Below are positions 1 to 6,200 of a DNA stretch of 8,003 nucleotides, piece after piece (within the stretch, counting starts at the first letter, position 1; each line of letters starts with the position of its first letter). A program made the position numbers and the translations under genes. Location of the stretch: assembly GCA_030609605.1 (NCBI GenBank), contig JAUWBY010000096.1:1-8003 (forward strand). The letters run 5' to 3'. The notes under the pieces are model-generated. The model had not been told where the DNA came from. It ran no database searches and saw only the letters and a program-made list of their open reading frames with translations. The DNA is from Candidatus Eiseniibacteriota bacterium (GTDB lineage Bacteria > Joyebacterota > Joyebacteria > Joyebacterales > Joyebacteraceae).

Positions 1-81
1 AGGTTGGTCGGTGTCGTAGATCAGTTCTCAAGGCTCCTGGATGATCTCTTCTCCTCGAGCCAATGGCCGGAGGGACGATAA
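1..81 (+). CDS. hrcA: HrcA heat-inducible repressor, C-terminal end (partial)
   Basis: Frame 1 is open from the left edge to a TAA stop at 79-81 and encodes 26 residues that begin RLVGVVDQFSRLLDDLF. HrcA proteins usually end with a similar amphipathic helix (R-V-I-x-L-V-D-x-x-A-x-L-L-S-x-x-L), and hrcA is the usual gene directly upstream of grpE. HrcA binds CIRCE operators and represses the heat-shock operon. The call rests on this short tail and on gene order. The DNA-binding domain, and any CIRCE element, would lie to the left of the window. Confidence 0.6.
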   Translation, partial: RLVGVVDQFSRLLDDLFSSSQWPEGR

Positions 82-100
82 GCCGCGCTATGCGGCGTGT

Positions 101-106
101 GGAGGA
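101..106 (+). promoter_or_regulatory. Ribosome binding site that suggests a TTG start for grpE
   Basis: GGAGGA lies 10 nt upstream of a TTG at 117-119 that is in frame with grpE. The upstream candidates are weaker. ATG 63 overlaps the hrcA tail by 19 nt and has no purine-rich site. ATG 90 has GGAGGG at 69-74, but 15 nt away, which is long. Confidence 0.5.
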
Positions 107-116
107 AGCACAGAAT

Positions 117-719
117 TTGAGCAAGAAGAGCAAAAAGGCCAAGGCAGCACCGGGGTCCGCAGAGGAGACCGCACCGAAGTCCAAGGTCTCTCAGAAAGAC
201 GGGTCGCTGGAAGCCGATGTGGGTGGAAGCGAACTCGACGTACTCAAGGGTGAGGTTGCGGAGCTCAACGTCAAGTGGCTGCGGGCGCTCGCGGATCTCG
301 ACAACCACAAGAGGAGAGTGCAGCGCGAGCGGCTTCAGTGGGACCGTTCGGTGCGTGAGGAAATGCTCATCCCGATTCTGGAGGTCGTCGACAACTTCGA
401 GCGTGCGATCTACGGTGACGGCGTCGCAAGCGAAGACGCGAACGGCCCCGACGCCGGGGACGCGAACAGCTCCGTAAGCGGGGACGCTTTCCGAGACGGT
501 GTAGAACTCATCTTGAGACACTTCATTGATGTGCTTGAGAAGATCGGTGTCACATCGGTAGAGGCGGAAGGATGCGATTTCGACCCGAACCTCCACGAGG
601 CAGTGGGCCACGTGGAGTCGGACAGACACAAGACGAACCAGATCGTACAGGAAATGCAGAAGGGCTATATGCTGGGCGACAGGCTTCTGAGGCCCGCACG
701 CGTGGTAGTCGCGAAATAG
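117..719 (+). CDS. grpE: GrpE, nucleotide exchange factor for DnaK
   Basis: GrpE is a cytoplasmic dimer that releases ADP from DnaK and so drives the chaperone cycle. From TTG 117 the protein has 200 residues, a normal GrpE length. It has a Lys/Glu-rich disordered N-terminus, then a long helix around residues 38-98 containing DNHKRRVQRE and VVDNFERAI, then the C-terminal beta domain. The family signature is complete near the end: FDPNLHEAV, then GYMLGDRLLRPARVVVAK. Residues 99-124 are an acidic Asp/Gly/Asn/Ser-rich linker, longer than usual between the helix and the FRDGVELILRHF segment. Alternative starts are ATG 63 (218 aa, overlapping hrcA) and ATG 90 (209 aa); I prefer TTG 117 for its Shine-Dalgarno site. 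dnaK follows after 14 nt, so the two are almost certainly co-transcribed. The family call is secure; the start is not. Confidence 0.95.
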   Translation: MSKKSKKAKAAPGSAEETAPKSKVSQKDGSLEADVGGSELDVLKGEVAELNVKWLRALADLDNHKRRVQRERLQWDRSVREEMLIPILEVVDNFERAIYGDGVASEDANGPDAGDANSSVSGDAFRDGVELILRHFIDVLEKIGVTSVEAEGCDFDPNLHEAVGHVESDRHKTNQIVQEMQKGYMLGDRLLRPARVVVAK

Positions 720-728
720 GAAGGAAGG
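718..728 (+). promoter_or_regulatory. Ribosome binding site of dnaK
   Basis: The purine run AGGAAGGAAGG overlaps the grpE stop codon and ends 5 nt before ATG 734. It fixes the dnaK start, because the reading frame stays open upstream as far as 572 inside grpE. Its overlap with the grpE stop suggests translational coupling. Confidence 0.75.
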
Positions 729-733
729 CGAGT

Positions 734-2665
734 ATGAGCAAAGTCATCGGGATCGACTTGGGTACAACGAACTCCTGCGTTGCCGTAATGGAAGGTGGGG
801 AGCCGGTCGTGATCGCCAACCCTGAGGGTGGGCGGACCACGCCGTCGGTCGTAGCATTCACGAAAACGGGAGAGCGCCTGGTGGGCCAGGTTGCGAAGCG
901 TCAGGCCATCACGAACCCGGAGAATACGATCTCCTCGATCAAGCGGTTCATGGGCCGTAAATTCGACGAAGTGGCTGAGGAGATTCGTCTCGTTCCGTTC
1001 AAGGTCGTGAAGGACTCGAGCGGGGCGGCGAAGATCGAGGCGCGCGGAACCGAGTACGCGCCACCCGAGATCTCAGCCATGATTCTCCAGGCAATGAAGA
1101 ACGCAGCAGAGCAGCATCTCGGTGAGAAGGTGGAGAAGGCAGTCATCACGGTGCCTGCCTATTTCAACGATGCGCAGCGCCAGGCGACGAAAGACGCCGG
1201 CAAAGTCGCGGGACTTGACGTCCTGAGGATCATCAACGAGCCGACGGCAGCGTCGCTGGCGTACGGCGTCGACAAGAAGAAGCAGGAGAAGATCGCCGTC
1301 TACGATTTCGGCGGCGGAACATTCGACATCTCGATCCTGAGGATAGACGAGAACCGTATGAATGTCCTCGCGACAAGCGGCGACACTCACCTTGGTGGTG
1401 ACAACCTCGACCGCCGCATCATCGACTGGATCGCCGACGAGTTCAAGAAGGACAACGGGATCGATCTCAAGCAAGATGCGATGGCTCTCCAGCGCCTCAA
1501 GGAAGCTGCGGAGAAGGCCAAGACCGAGCTTTCGACTACGCTCGAGACCGACATCAACCTGCCGTTCATCACGGCGGATGCATCCGGACCGAAGCATCTC
1601 ACGCTCAAGCTCACGCGTGCGAAGCTCGAGTCACTCATCGATGATCTCATCGAGCGGACCATCGGGCCGTGCAAGCAGGCGCTCGCCGATGCCAAGGTCA
1701 AGGCCTCGGAGATAGACGAAGTCGTGCTCGTCGGTGGTTCGACCAGGATCCCCGCCGTGCAGGCGATCGTGAAGAAGCTCTTCGGGAAGGAGCCCCACAA
1801 GGGCGTCAACCCAGATGAGGTTGTTGCGGTCGGCGCCGCGATCCAGGGCGCCATCCTGGCCGGCGAGGCTGGAGTCAAGGACGTGCTCCTTCTCGACGTG
1901 ACGCCGCTCTCACTCGGCATCGAGACGCTGGGCGCCGTCATGACGCCCCTCATCGAGCGGAATACGACGATCCCGACCAAGAAGAGCCAGATATTCTCGA
2001 CGGCTGCGGACAACCAGCCGGCCGTCTCGATCAACGTGCTCCAGGGAGAGCGGGCGGGGGCGGCGCAGAATCGCACGCTCGGTCGGTTCGACCTGGTCGG
2101 CATTCCGCCGGCGCCCCGGGGCGTGCCGCAGATCGAGGTGAGGTTCGACATAGACAAGGACGGCATCGTCCACGTCTCGGCGAAAGATCTCGGAACGGGC
2201 AAGGAGCAGAAGATAAAGATCGAGGTTTCGAGCAGTCTGTCTGAGGAAGAGATCGACAAGATGGTGAAAGACGCCGATGTGCACGCAGCCGAGGACGAGG
2301 CGAAGCGCAAGGAGGTCGAGCTGCGGAACCGGGCGGACGCTCTCATCTACTCGACCGAGAAGTCTCTGAAGGAACACGGCGATGCGCTCGACGACTCCGA
2401 GAAGTCGGCTATTGAAGAGGCGATCGCCACCCTCAGGAAGACGCTCGAAGGGGGAGATGCTGACGCTGTCGAGCGCGACATGGAAGCACTGAACACGGCC
2501 TCGCACAAGCTGGCCGAGAAAATGTACACTGAAGCGACCGCCGCACAGCAGGCGGCTGCTGGAGCGGGTCCTGAGGCCGGTGGCCCGGGCGCCCAGGGCG
2601 GCCCCGATGCGGGCGGCACTGATGACAACGTCGTCGACGCAGACTACGAGGTTGTTGACGACTAG
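734..2665 (+). CDS. dnaK: DnaK, Hsp70 molecular chaperone
   Basis: DnaK is an ATP-driven cytoplasmic chaperone that binds exposed hydrophobic peptides, working with DnaJ and GrpE. At 643 aa it has full family length. The nucleotide-binding domain spans about residues 1-382 and contains all three Hsp70 signatures: IDLGTTNS (7-14), VYDFGGGTFDISIL (189-202) and VLVGGSTRIPAVQ (331-343). The hydrophobic linker DVLLLDV (383-389) leads into the substrate-binding beta domain (about 390-505), followed by the helical lid (about 506-600). A Gly/Ala/Pro-rich tail ends in VVDADYEVVDD, the conserved acidic C-terminus. Residues about 74-100 contain the insertion that Gram-negative DnaKs have and Gram-positive ones lack. 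The start is ATG 734, giving MSKVIGIDLG; the in-frame extension back to 572 is the overlapping grpE region and is not coding for DnaK. No broken or missing motif is seen. Confidence 0.98.
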   Translation: MSKVIGIDLGTTNSCVAVMEGGEPVVIANPEGGRTTPSVVAFTKTGERLVGQVAKRQAITNPENTISSIKRFMGRKFDEVAEEIRLVPFKVVKDSSGAAKIEARGTEYAPPEISAMILQAMKNAAEQHLGEKVEKAVITVPAYFNDAQRQATKDAGKVAGLDVLRIINEPTAASLAYGVDKKKQEKIAVYDFGGGTFDISILRIDENRMNVLATSGDTHLGGDNLDRRIIDWIADEFKKDNGIDLKQDAMALQRLKEAAEKAKTELSTTLETDINLPFITADASGPKHLTLKLTRAKLESLIDDLIERTIGPCKQALADAKVKASEIDEVVLVGGSTRIPAVQAIVKKLFGKEPHKGVNPDEVVAVGAAIQGAILAGEAGVKDVLLLDVTPLSLGIETLGAVMTPLIERNTTIPTKKSQIFSTAADNQPAVSINVLQGERAGAAQNRTLGRFDLVGIPPAPRGVPQIEVRFDIDKDGIVHVSAKDLGTGKEQKIKIEVSSSLSEEEIDKMVKDADVHAAEDEAKRKEVELRNRADALIYSTEKSLKEHGDALDDSEKSAIEEAIATLRKTLEGGDADAVERDMEALNTASHKLAEKMYTEATAAQQAAAGAGPEAGGPGAQGGPDAGGTDDNVVDADYEVVDD

Positions 2666-2698
2666 GGTGATGGGTGTTGAAGACAGATGAATCGGGCT

Positions 2699-2725
2699 CG
2701 GGGTTGGCTATTAGTAACGGCCCCG
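2699..2725 (+). other. Hairpin candidate in the dnaK-dnaJ gap
   Basis: CGGGGTTG (2699-2706) can pair with CGGCCCCG (2718-2725), giving an 8-bp stem with two G-U pairs and an 11-nt AT-rich loop. No T-run follows, so it is not a classical intrinsic terminator. It could be an mRNA processing or stability element that sets the dnaK:dnaJ ratio. That role is inference; only the pairing is seen. Confidence 0.35.
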
Positions 2726-2765
2726 TGTCCGGATTCTCTCGTCATAGTGATCCGAGAGGTGATTG

Positions 2766-3911
2766 ATGGCAGGTTCCCGAGACTACTACGAGGTTCTGGG
2801 CGTGGGCCGAGATGCGTCCGACGATGACATCTACAAGGCTTACCGGGACCTTGCTTTCAAGTACCATCCGGACAAGAACCCAGACGATCCAGCCGCTGAG
2901 GAGAAGTTCAAGGAGGTCGCGGAAGCCCACACGGTCTTGGGAGACAGCGAGAAGCGTGCGCAGTATGACCAGTTCGGTTCAGCCGCGTTCGGTCAGGGCG
3001 GTCCCGGCGGTGGGTTTGGAGGAGCAGGCTTCTCTCACATGGATCTTAACGATGCCTTGAACGCGTTCATGAGGAGCTTCGGGGGCGGTGGTGGAGGCGG
3101 CCTGAGCGATCTCTTCGGGTTTGGGGGGCAAACGCGCAACGGCCCCCAGCGTGGTTCCGATGTCCGGATCAGGTTGAGACTGACGCTCGAAGAGATAGCG
3201 AGCGGCGTCAAGAAGAAGATCAAGGTCTCCAGACTCGTTCACTGCAAGGAGTGCCACGGGTCGGGCGCCAAGCCCGGCACCAGTCCGAAGACCTGCTCGA
3301 CCTGTCATGGCGCCGGGCAAGTGCGGACCCAGCGCTCGATGGGGATGCTCGGGACATTCATGACGACCTCGCCCTGTCCGACCTGCAGAGGTACTGGTCA
3401 GGTCATAGACAATCCGTGCCCACGGTGTGTGGGGAAGGGGCTCGTCAGGGCGAAGGAGACCGTTGAGATAAAGGTCCCGGTTGGCGTATCGACCGGAAAC
3501 TACATCCCGATCAATGGGGCCGGCAATGCCGGTCCGCGGGGCGGACCTTCCGGCCGCCTCATCGTGGTTCTTGAGGAGCTTCCGCACAAGATCTTCGAGC
3601 GTCACGGTGACAACGTGCTCCTTGAGCTGCCGGTGTCGATTGGGACGGCGGCTCTCGGCGGCAGCGCCGAGGTTCCCACCCTCGACGGCAAGGCGCGCCT
3701 CAAGATCCCGGCCGGCACCCAGTCCGGCCAGCTCCTCAAGATGCGCGGCAAGGGGATACCCCATCATCACGGCTTCGGAACCGGCGACCAGTTCGTGAGC
3801 GTCGTCGTCTGGGTCCCGAAGCGGCCCTCGTCCGACGAGAAGAAACTCCTCAAGAAGCTGGACGACATCCAGAAAAAGAAGGTGCCCGGGCCGAGGCGGC
3901 CGGCGCGGTAA
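2766..3911 (+). CDS. dnaJ: DnaJ, Hsp40 co-chaperone (class A)
   Basis: DnaJ delivers unfolded clients to DnaK and stimulates its ATPase. The protein has 381 aa, a normal class A length. The J domain covers residues 5-70, with the invariant HPD at 34-36. A Gly/Phe-rich region (about 71-125) includes runs of glycine and the segment LSDLFGFGG. The zinc-binding domain (160-225) has all four CXXCXGXG motifs: CKECHGSG, CSTCHGAG, CPTCRGTG and CPRCVGKG. The C-terminal substrate-binding beta domains follow, with LPVSIGTAALGGSAEVPTLDG and the conserved GTQSGQLLKMRGKGIP. The start is ATG 2766 (MAGSRDYYEVLG); GAGAGGT at 2754-2760 is the ribosome binding site. A TTG directly precedes this ATG and is unlikely to be used. 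The 100-nt gap after dnaK does not exclude co-transcription. Confidence 0.97.
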   Translation: MAGSRDYYEVLGVGRDASDDDIYKAYRDLAFKYHPDKNPDDPAAEEKFKEVAEAHTVLGDSEKRAQYDQFGSAAFGQGGPGGGFGGAGFSHMDLNDALNAFMRSFGGGGGGGLSDLFGFGGQTRNGPQRGSDVRIRLRLTLEEIASGVKKKIKVSRLVHCKECHGSGAKPGTSPKTCSTCHGAGQVRTQRSMGMLGTFMTTSPCPTCRGTGQVIDNPCPRCVGKGLVRAKETVEIKVPVGVSTGNYIPINGAGNAGPRGGPSGRLIVVLEELPHKIFERHGDNVLLELPVSIGTAALGGSAEVPTLDGKARLKIPAGTQSGQLLKMRGKGIPHHHGFGTGDQFVSVVVWVPKRPSSDEKKLLKKLDDIQKKKVPGPRRPAR

Positions 3912-3993
3912 CTTCGGAGAACATAATTCACATGTCTTGACGCAGACTTGAGATGGCCGCCACCATCGCCGAAAGCCAGCACAGGAAGCACCC

Positions 3994-4575
3994 ATGTCAA
4001 TCACACTCAGACGCGCCGACATATTTCTCGCCCGAGGCACGAGCTGGCTGGGTGGGGCGATCCGTTTTGTCACGCGCACGGTCGGCGAGAGCCGTACGCA
4101 GGTCAACCACGTCGGTCTGATCGTGGAGGATGGTCCTCTGACGGACGTCGATATGGTGGAGGCCGTGAGTACGGTGAAGCGCCACGGCCTCTGGGCGAAG
4201 TACGGTCCGCCAAGCACTGACTCTGTGGCGATCTATCGCCCGATGAACCTCACGGACGAGCAGATAGATCTCATTGCGAATGAGGCTCTCAGACAGGTGG
4301 GGAAATCGTACGGCTACTTCAAGGCCGTTGCCCACTTTCTAGACTGGGTGCTCCTTGGCGCATACGTCTTCCGACGCATGGCCAGAAGCGAGCGCTATCC
4401 GATCTGCTCGTGGCTTGTGGCGGACGCTTTCAAGAAGGCCGGAAAGCATTTCGGTGTGGCGCCCGGAGCCGCGAGCCCCGATGATATCTGGGACTTCATA
4501 CAAGCGCATCCCGATATCTATGAGATGATCCACCCGCTGAAACCGCTTGAGGCAGGTGAGGAACCGCCGGCATAG
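3994..4575 (+). CDS. YiiX-like permuted NlpC/P60 family cysteine hydrolase
   Basis: The 193-aa protein resembles YiiX/YebB-type circularly permuted papain-like (NlpC/P60 superfamily) hydrolases. In that group a His precedes the Cys in the chain, and members act as amidases, peptidases or acyltransferases, often on cell-wall or lipid substrates. Seen here are NHVGLIVED with His39 as candidate catalytic base, MVEAV (Glu56), the GKSYGYFK segment (103-110), and YPICSWLVADAF with Cys138 as candidate nucleophile at a helix start. There is no signal peptide and no clear membrane helix, so it is probably cytoplasmic or acts at the inner face of the membrane. AGGAAG at 3983-3988 supports ATG 3994. It lies 82 nt after dnaJ with no terminator seen, and 19 nt before the next gene. 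The substrate cannot be read from the sequence. The superfamily call is from motif order and spacing and is moderately sure. Confidence 0.7.
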   Translation: MSITLRRADIFLARGTSWLGGAIRFVTRTVGESRTQVNHVGLIVEDGPLTDVDMVEAVSTVKRHGLWAKYGPPSTDSVAIYRPMNLTDEQIDLIANEALRQVGKSYGYFKAVAHFLDWVLLGAYVFRRMARSERYPICSWLVADAFKKAGKHFGVAPGAASPDDIWDFIQAHPDIYEMIHPLKPLEAGEEPPA

Positions 4576-4578
4576 CAG

Positions 4579-4587
4579 AGGAAGGAG
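4579..4587 (+). promoter_or_regulatory. Ribosome binding site that sets a GTG start
   Basis: The purine run AGGAAGGAG ends 7 nt before GTG 4595. It sits in the 19-nt gap after the cysteine hydrolase gene. It favours GTG 4595 over an in-frame TTG/ATG start near 4547, which would overlap the previous gene and add an Arg-rich leader. Confidence 0.7.
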
Positions 4588-4594
4588 AACCCTC

Positions 4595-5317
4595 GTGAAG
4601 CGCAACACGCTCAACTACATCATTGACGCGATAGGGTTTGTCGCGATGGCATTCCTGATCTCCACAGGTGCGATCATGCGGTTCGTGCTCCCGGCCGGTT
4701 CGGGTTACACCCTCGCGGTGTGGGGTATGGATCGCCACGTGTGGGGGTCCATCCACTTCTGGCTGGGCGTCATGTTCCTTGTGGTGGTCATCGTTCACAT
4801 CGTTCTTCACTGGGGGTGGATCGTCTCAGTGACACGAGGAAGCCTGGAGAGCCGGGCCGGAAGCCGCATATGGTTGGCGGTGATCGCGACGGTCGTGGTC
4901 CTGGCGCTGGCGGCGATTCCACTTCTTGCACCTGTCGAAGAGACCGGCGAAGCGCCTCACAGGGGGCGATCGGAGCGGGCTCAAGCGGAAGTCTCAGAGA
5001 TCGAGCGGACTCATACGGAGGCCGCAGACGTCGAGGGGGATCGCGCGGAGGCCGCAGACATCGAGCCGGATCGCACGGAAGGCGCTGACGTCGAGCACGA
5101 TACCCACGGCGCGAGCAACGAGCACGATATCCATGGCTCCATGACGTTGAGAGATATCGAGGAACTCACCGGTGTCCCGGCGACGCACATCCTCCAGGAA
5201 CTCAGGCTGTCTTCGGGCGTGTCGGTCGACGAGCGACTGGGCAGACTCCGCCGTGCACACGGGTTTGAGATTGATGAGGTGCGCGCGATAGTCGAGAGCT
5301 ACCACGAGTCGAAGTAG
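4595..5317 (+). CDS. DUF4405-type membrane protein with acidic repeat and C-terminal helical domain
   Basis: The 240-aa protein has three predicted membrane helices (about 9-31, 53-77 and 92-112). The first two, with His48, His54, His68 and His72 and the HWGWIV segment, look like DUF4405 proteins, which resemble cytochrome b561-type haem-binding membrane anchors. Haem binding is inferred from these histidines and is not shown. The Arg-rich loop after helix 2 (TRGSLESRAGSR) suggests that it is cytoplasmic, which places the C-terminal part outside the membrane. Residues 132-171 are four 10-residue acidic repeats (for example EAADVEGDRA, EAADIEPDRT), followed by a His-containing stretch (EHDTHGASNEHDIHG). 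Residues 183-237 form a compact domain starting MTLRDIEELTGVPATHIL and ending with GRLRRAHGFEIDEVRAIV; I recall similar tails on other membrane redox proteins, but assign no function. GTG 4595 is chosen for its strong ribosome binding site. Confidence 0.7.
   Translation: MKRNTLNYIIDAIGFVAMAFLISTGAIMRFVLPAGSGYTLAVWGMDRHVWGSIHFWLGVMFLVVVIVHIVLHWGWIVSVTRGSLESRAGSRIWLAVIATVVVLALAAIPLLAPVEETGEAPHRGRSERAQAEVSEIERTHTEAADVEGDRAEAADIEPDRTEGADVEHDTHGASNEHDIHGSMTLRDIEELTGVPATHILQELRLSSGVSVDERLGRLRRAHGFEIDEVRAIVESYHESK
4988..5107 (+). repeat. In-frame 30-bp tandem repeat, four units
   Basis: Four units of 30 bp start at 4988, 5018, 5048 and 5078. The two middle units are nearly identical, sharing GAGGCCGCAGAC, TCGAG and GATCGC; the outer two are more diverged. 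Translated, the consensus is E-[AVG]-[AS]-[DE]-[VI]-E-x-[DT]-x-x. The repeat lies between the last membrane helix and the C-terminal domain of the DUF4405-type protein, so it probably acts as a spacer. Unit number could vary between strains. Confidence 0.8.
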
Positions 5318-5395
5318 CCGCTTCACCGTTCCGTCGTGCGCCGCGGGGAGCCACCCTCCTTCCGGCTAACTCATCTGGCACGGAGTCTCCTGCGC

Positions 5396-6193
5396 ATGGA
5401 CTCGACATTCTGGTACAAGCTGGGCCTCAGTTTCATCGTCGGAAGTGCCTGGGTCACTCTGAGCACAGTTGTTGCCGAGCGATACGGTAGCAAGGTCGGC
5501 GGTGTCATCGCCGGGTTCCCGTCGACCGTGGCCGTTGCGCTCCTCTTCATCGGTCTTACCCAGACACCGTTTGCCGCGGCCCAGGCGACCACGACCATGC
5601 CTCTCGCGATGTCCCTGAACGGCGTTTTCATGATCGTCTACCTTTTCCTGGCGCGCCGCGGCCTCGCTGTGGCGCTTGCGAGCGCGCTCGTCATCTGGTT
5701 TCTTCAGGCAACTCTTCTGCTGGCGCTCGACATTCAACATTTTTGGATCTCAGTCACCGGATGGGCCCTTGTCGTCCCTGCCTGCTACCTGGTTGTTGAG
5801 AAACTGATGACGATCCCCTCCCGTCCCGGAGTGAGAGTGGCGTATTCGCACGCCCAGATCGCGTTCAGGGCTCTCTTCGGCGGGGCTCTCATCTCATTCG
5901 CTGTTCTCTTGGGCAAGCTCGGCGGTCCCGTCTACGGCGGCGTCTTCGCCGTATTCCCGATGATGTTCATCTCGACGCTCGTGATCACCTATCAAGCGGG
6001 AGGCGTCGACTTCTCCCGGGCGATGGGGAAGGCCATCATGGTCAGCGCAATGGTGAATGTCTCTCTCTACACGATGACGGTGAGGTACACCTACGCGTGG
6101 GTGGGACTGGCGTACGGAACGGCGATCGCTCTCGTTTTCGCTTGTGGTGTCGGATACCTGACCTATAGGTTCATGAGAGTGAAGCTATCCTGA
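5396..6193 (+). CDS. Internally duplicated multi-pass membrane protein (DUF3147-like)
   Basis: The 265-aa protein is strongly hydrophobic, with roughly eight membrane segments and short charged loops. It appears to consist of two similar halves: GSKVGGVIAGFPSTVAVALL (31-50) and GGPVYGGVFAVFPMMF (176-191) share GGVxAxFP at the same place, 146 residues apart. Each is preceded by a hydrophobic helix and followed by another hydrophobic stretch and a small charged loop. The GG-x-x-x-x-x-P pattern after a membrane helix resembles DUF3147 proteins, which are about half this length; the link is tentative and no function is known. ATG 5396 is supported by GGAG at 5382-5385, 10 nt upstream; an in-frame GTG at 5336 has no such site. 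The next gene starts 7 nt after the stop, so the two are probably co-translated. It could be a transporter, but no substrate can be named. Confidence 0.75.
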   Translation: MDSTFWYKLGLSFIVGSAWVTLSTVVAERYGSKVGGVIAGFPSTVAVALLFIGLTQTPFAAAQATTTMPLAMSLNGVFMIVYLFLARRGLAVALASALVIWFLQATLLLALDIQHFWISVTGWALVVPACYLVVEKLMTIPSRPGVRVAYSHAQIAFRALFGGALISFAVLLGKLGGPVYGGVFAVFPMMFISTLVITYQAGGVDFSRAMGKAIMVSAMVNVSLYTMTVRYTYAWVGLAYGTAIALVFACGVGYLTYRFMRVKLS

Positions 6194-6200
6194 GGGCGCT

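Noticed and set aside
1..120. CIRCE operator for HrcA
   Set aside because: No TTAGCACTC-N9-GAGTGCTAA inverted repeat is visible; it would be expected upstream of hrcA, outside the window.
572..733. N-terminal extension of dnaK by 54 codons
   Set aside because: The extension lies inside grpE, is Arg/Gly/Pro-rich, and is absent from DnaK proteins; the real start at 734 has a strong ribosome binding site.
1387..2346. Minus-strand open frame of 319 codons opposite dnaK
   Set aside because: It is a Ser/Arg-rich translation of the complement of a clearly coding, fully conserved gene.
3912..3993. Promoter candidate TTGACG and a CATAAT hexamer after dnaJ
   Set aside because: TTGACG near 3936 has no acceptable -10 box 16-18 nt downstream, and CATAAT near 3922 lies upstream of it with no matching -35 box.
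2979..4217. Long minus-strand open frame of 412 codons opposite dnaJ
   Set aside because: It is antisense to the zinc and C-terminal domains of dnaJ, has no recognisable motif and no ribosome binding site, and is expected from high G+C codon bias.
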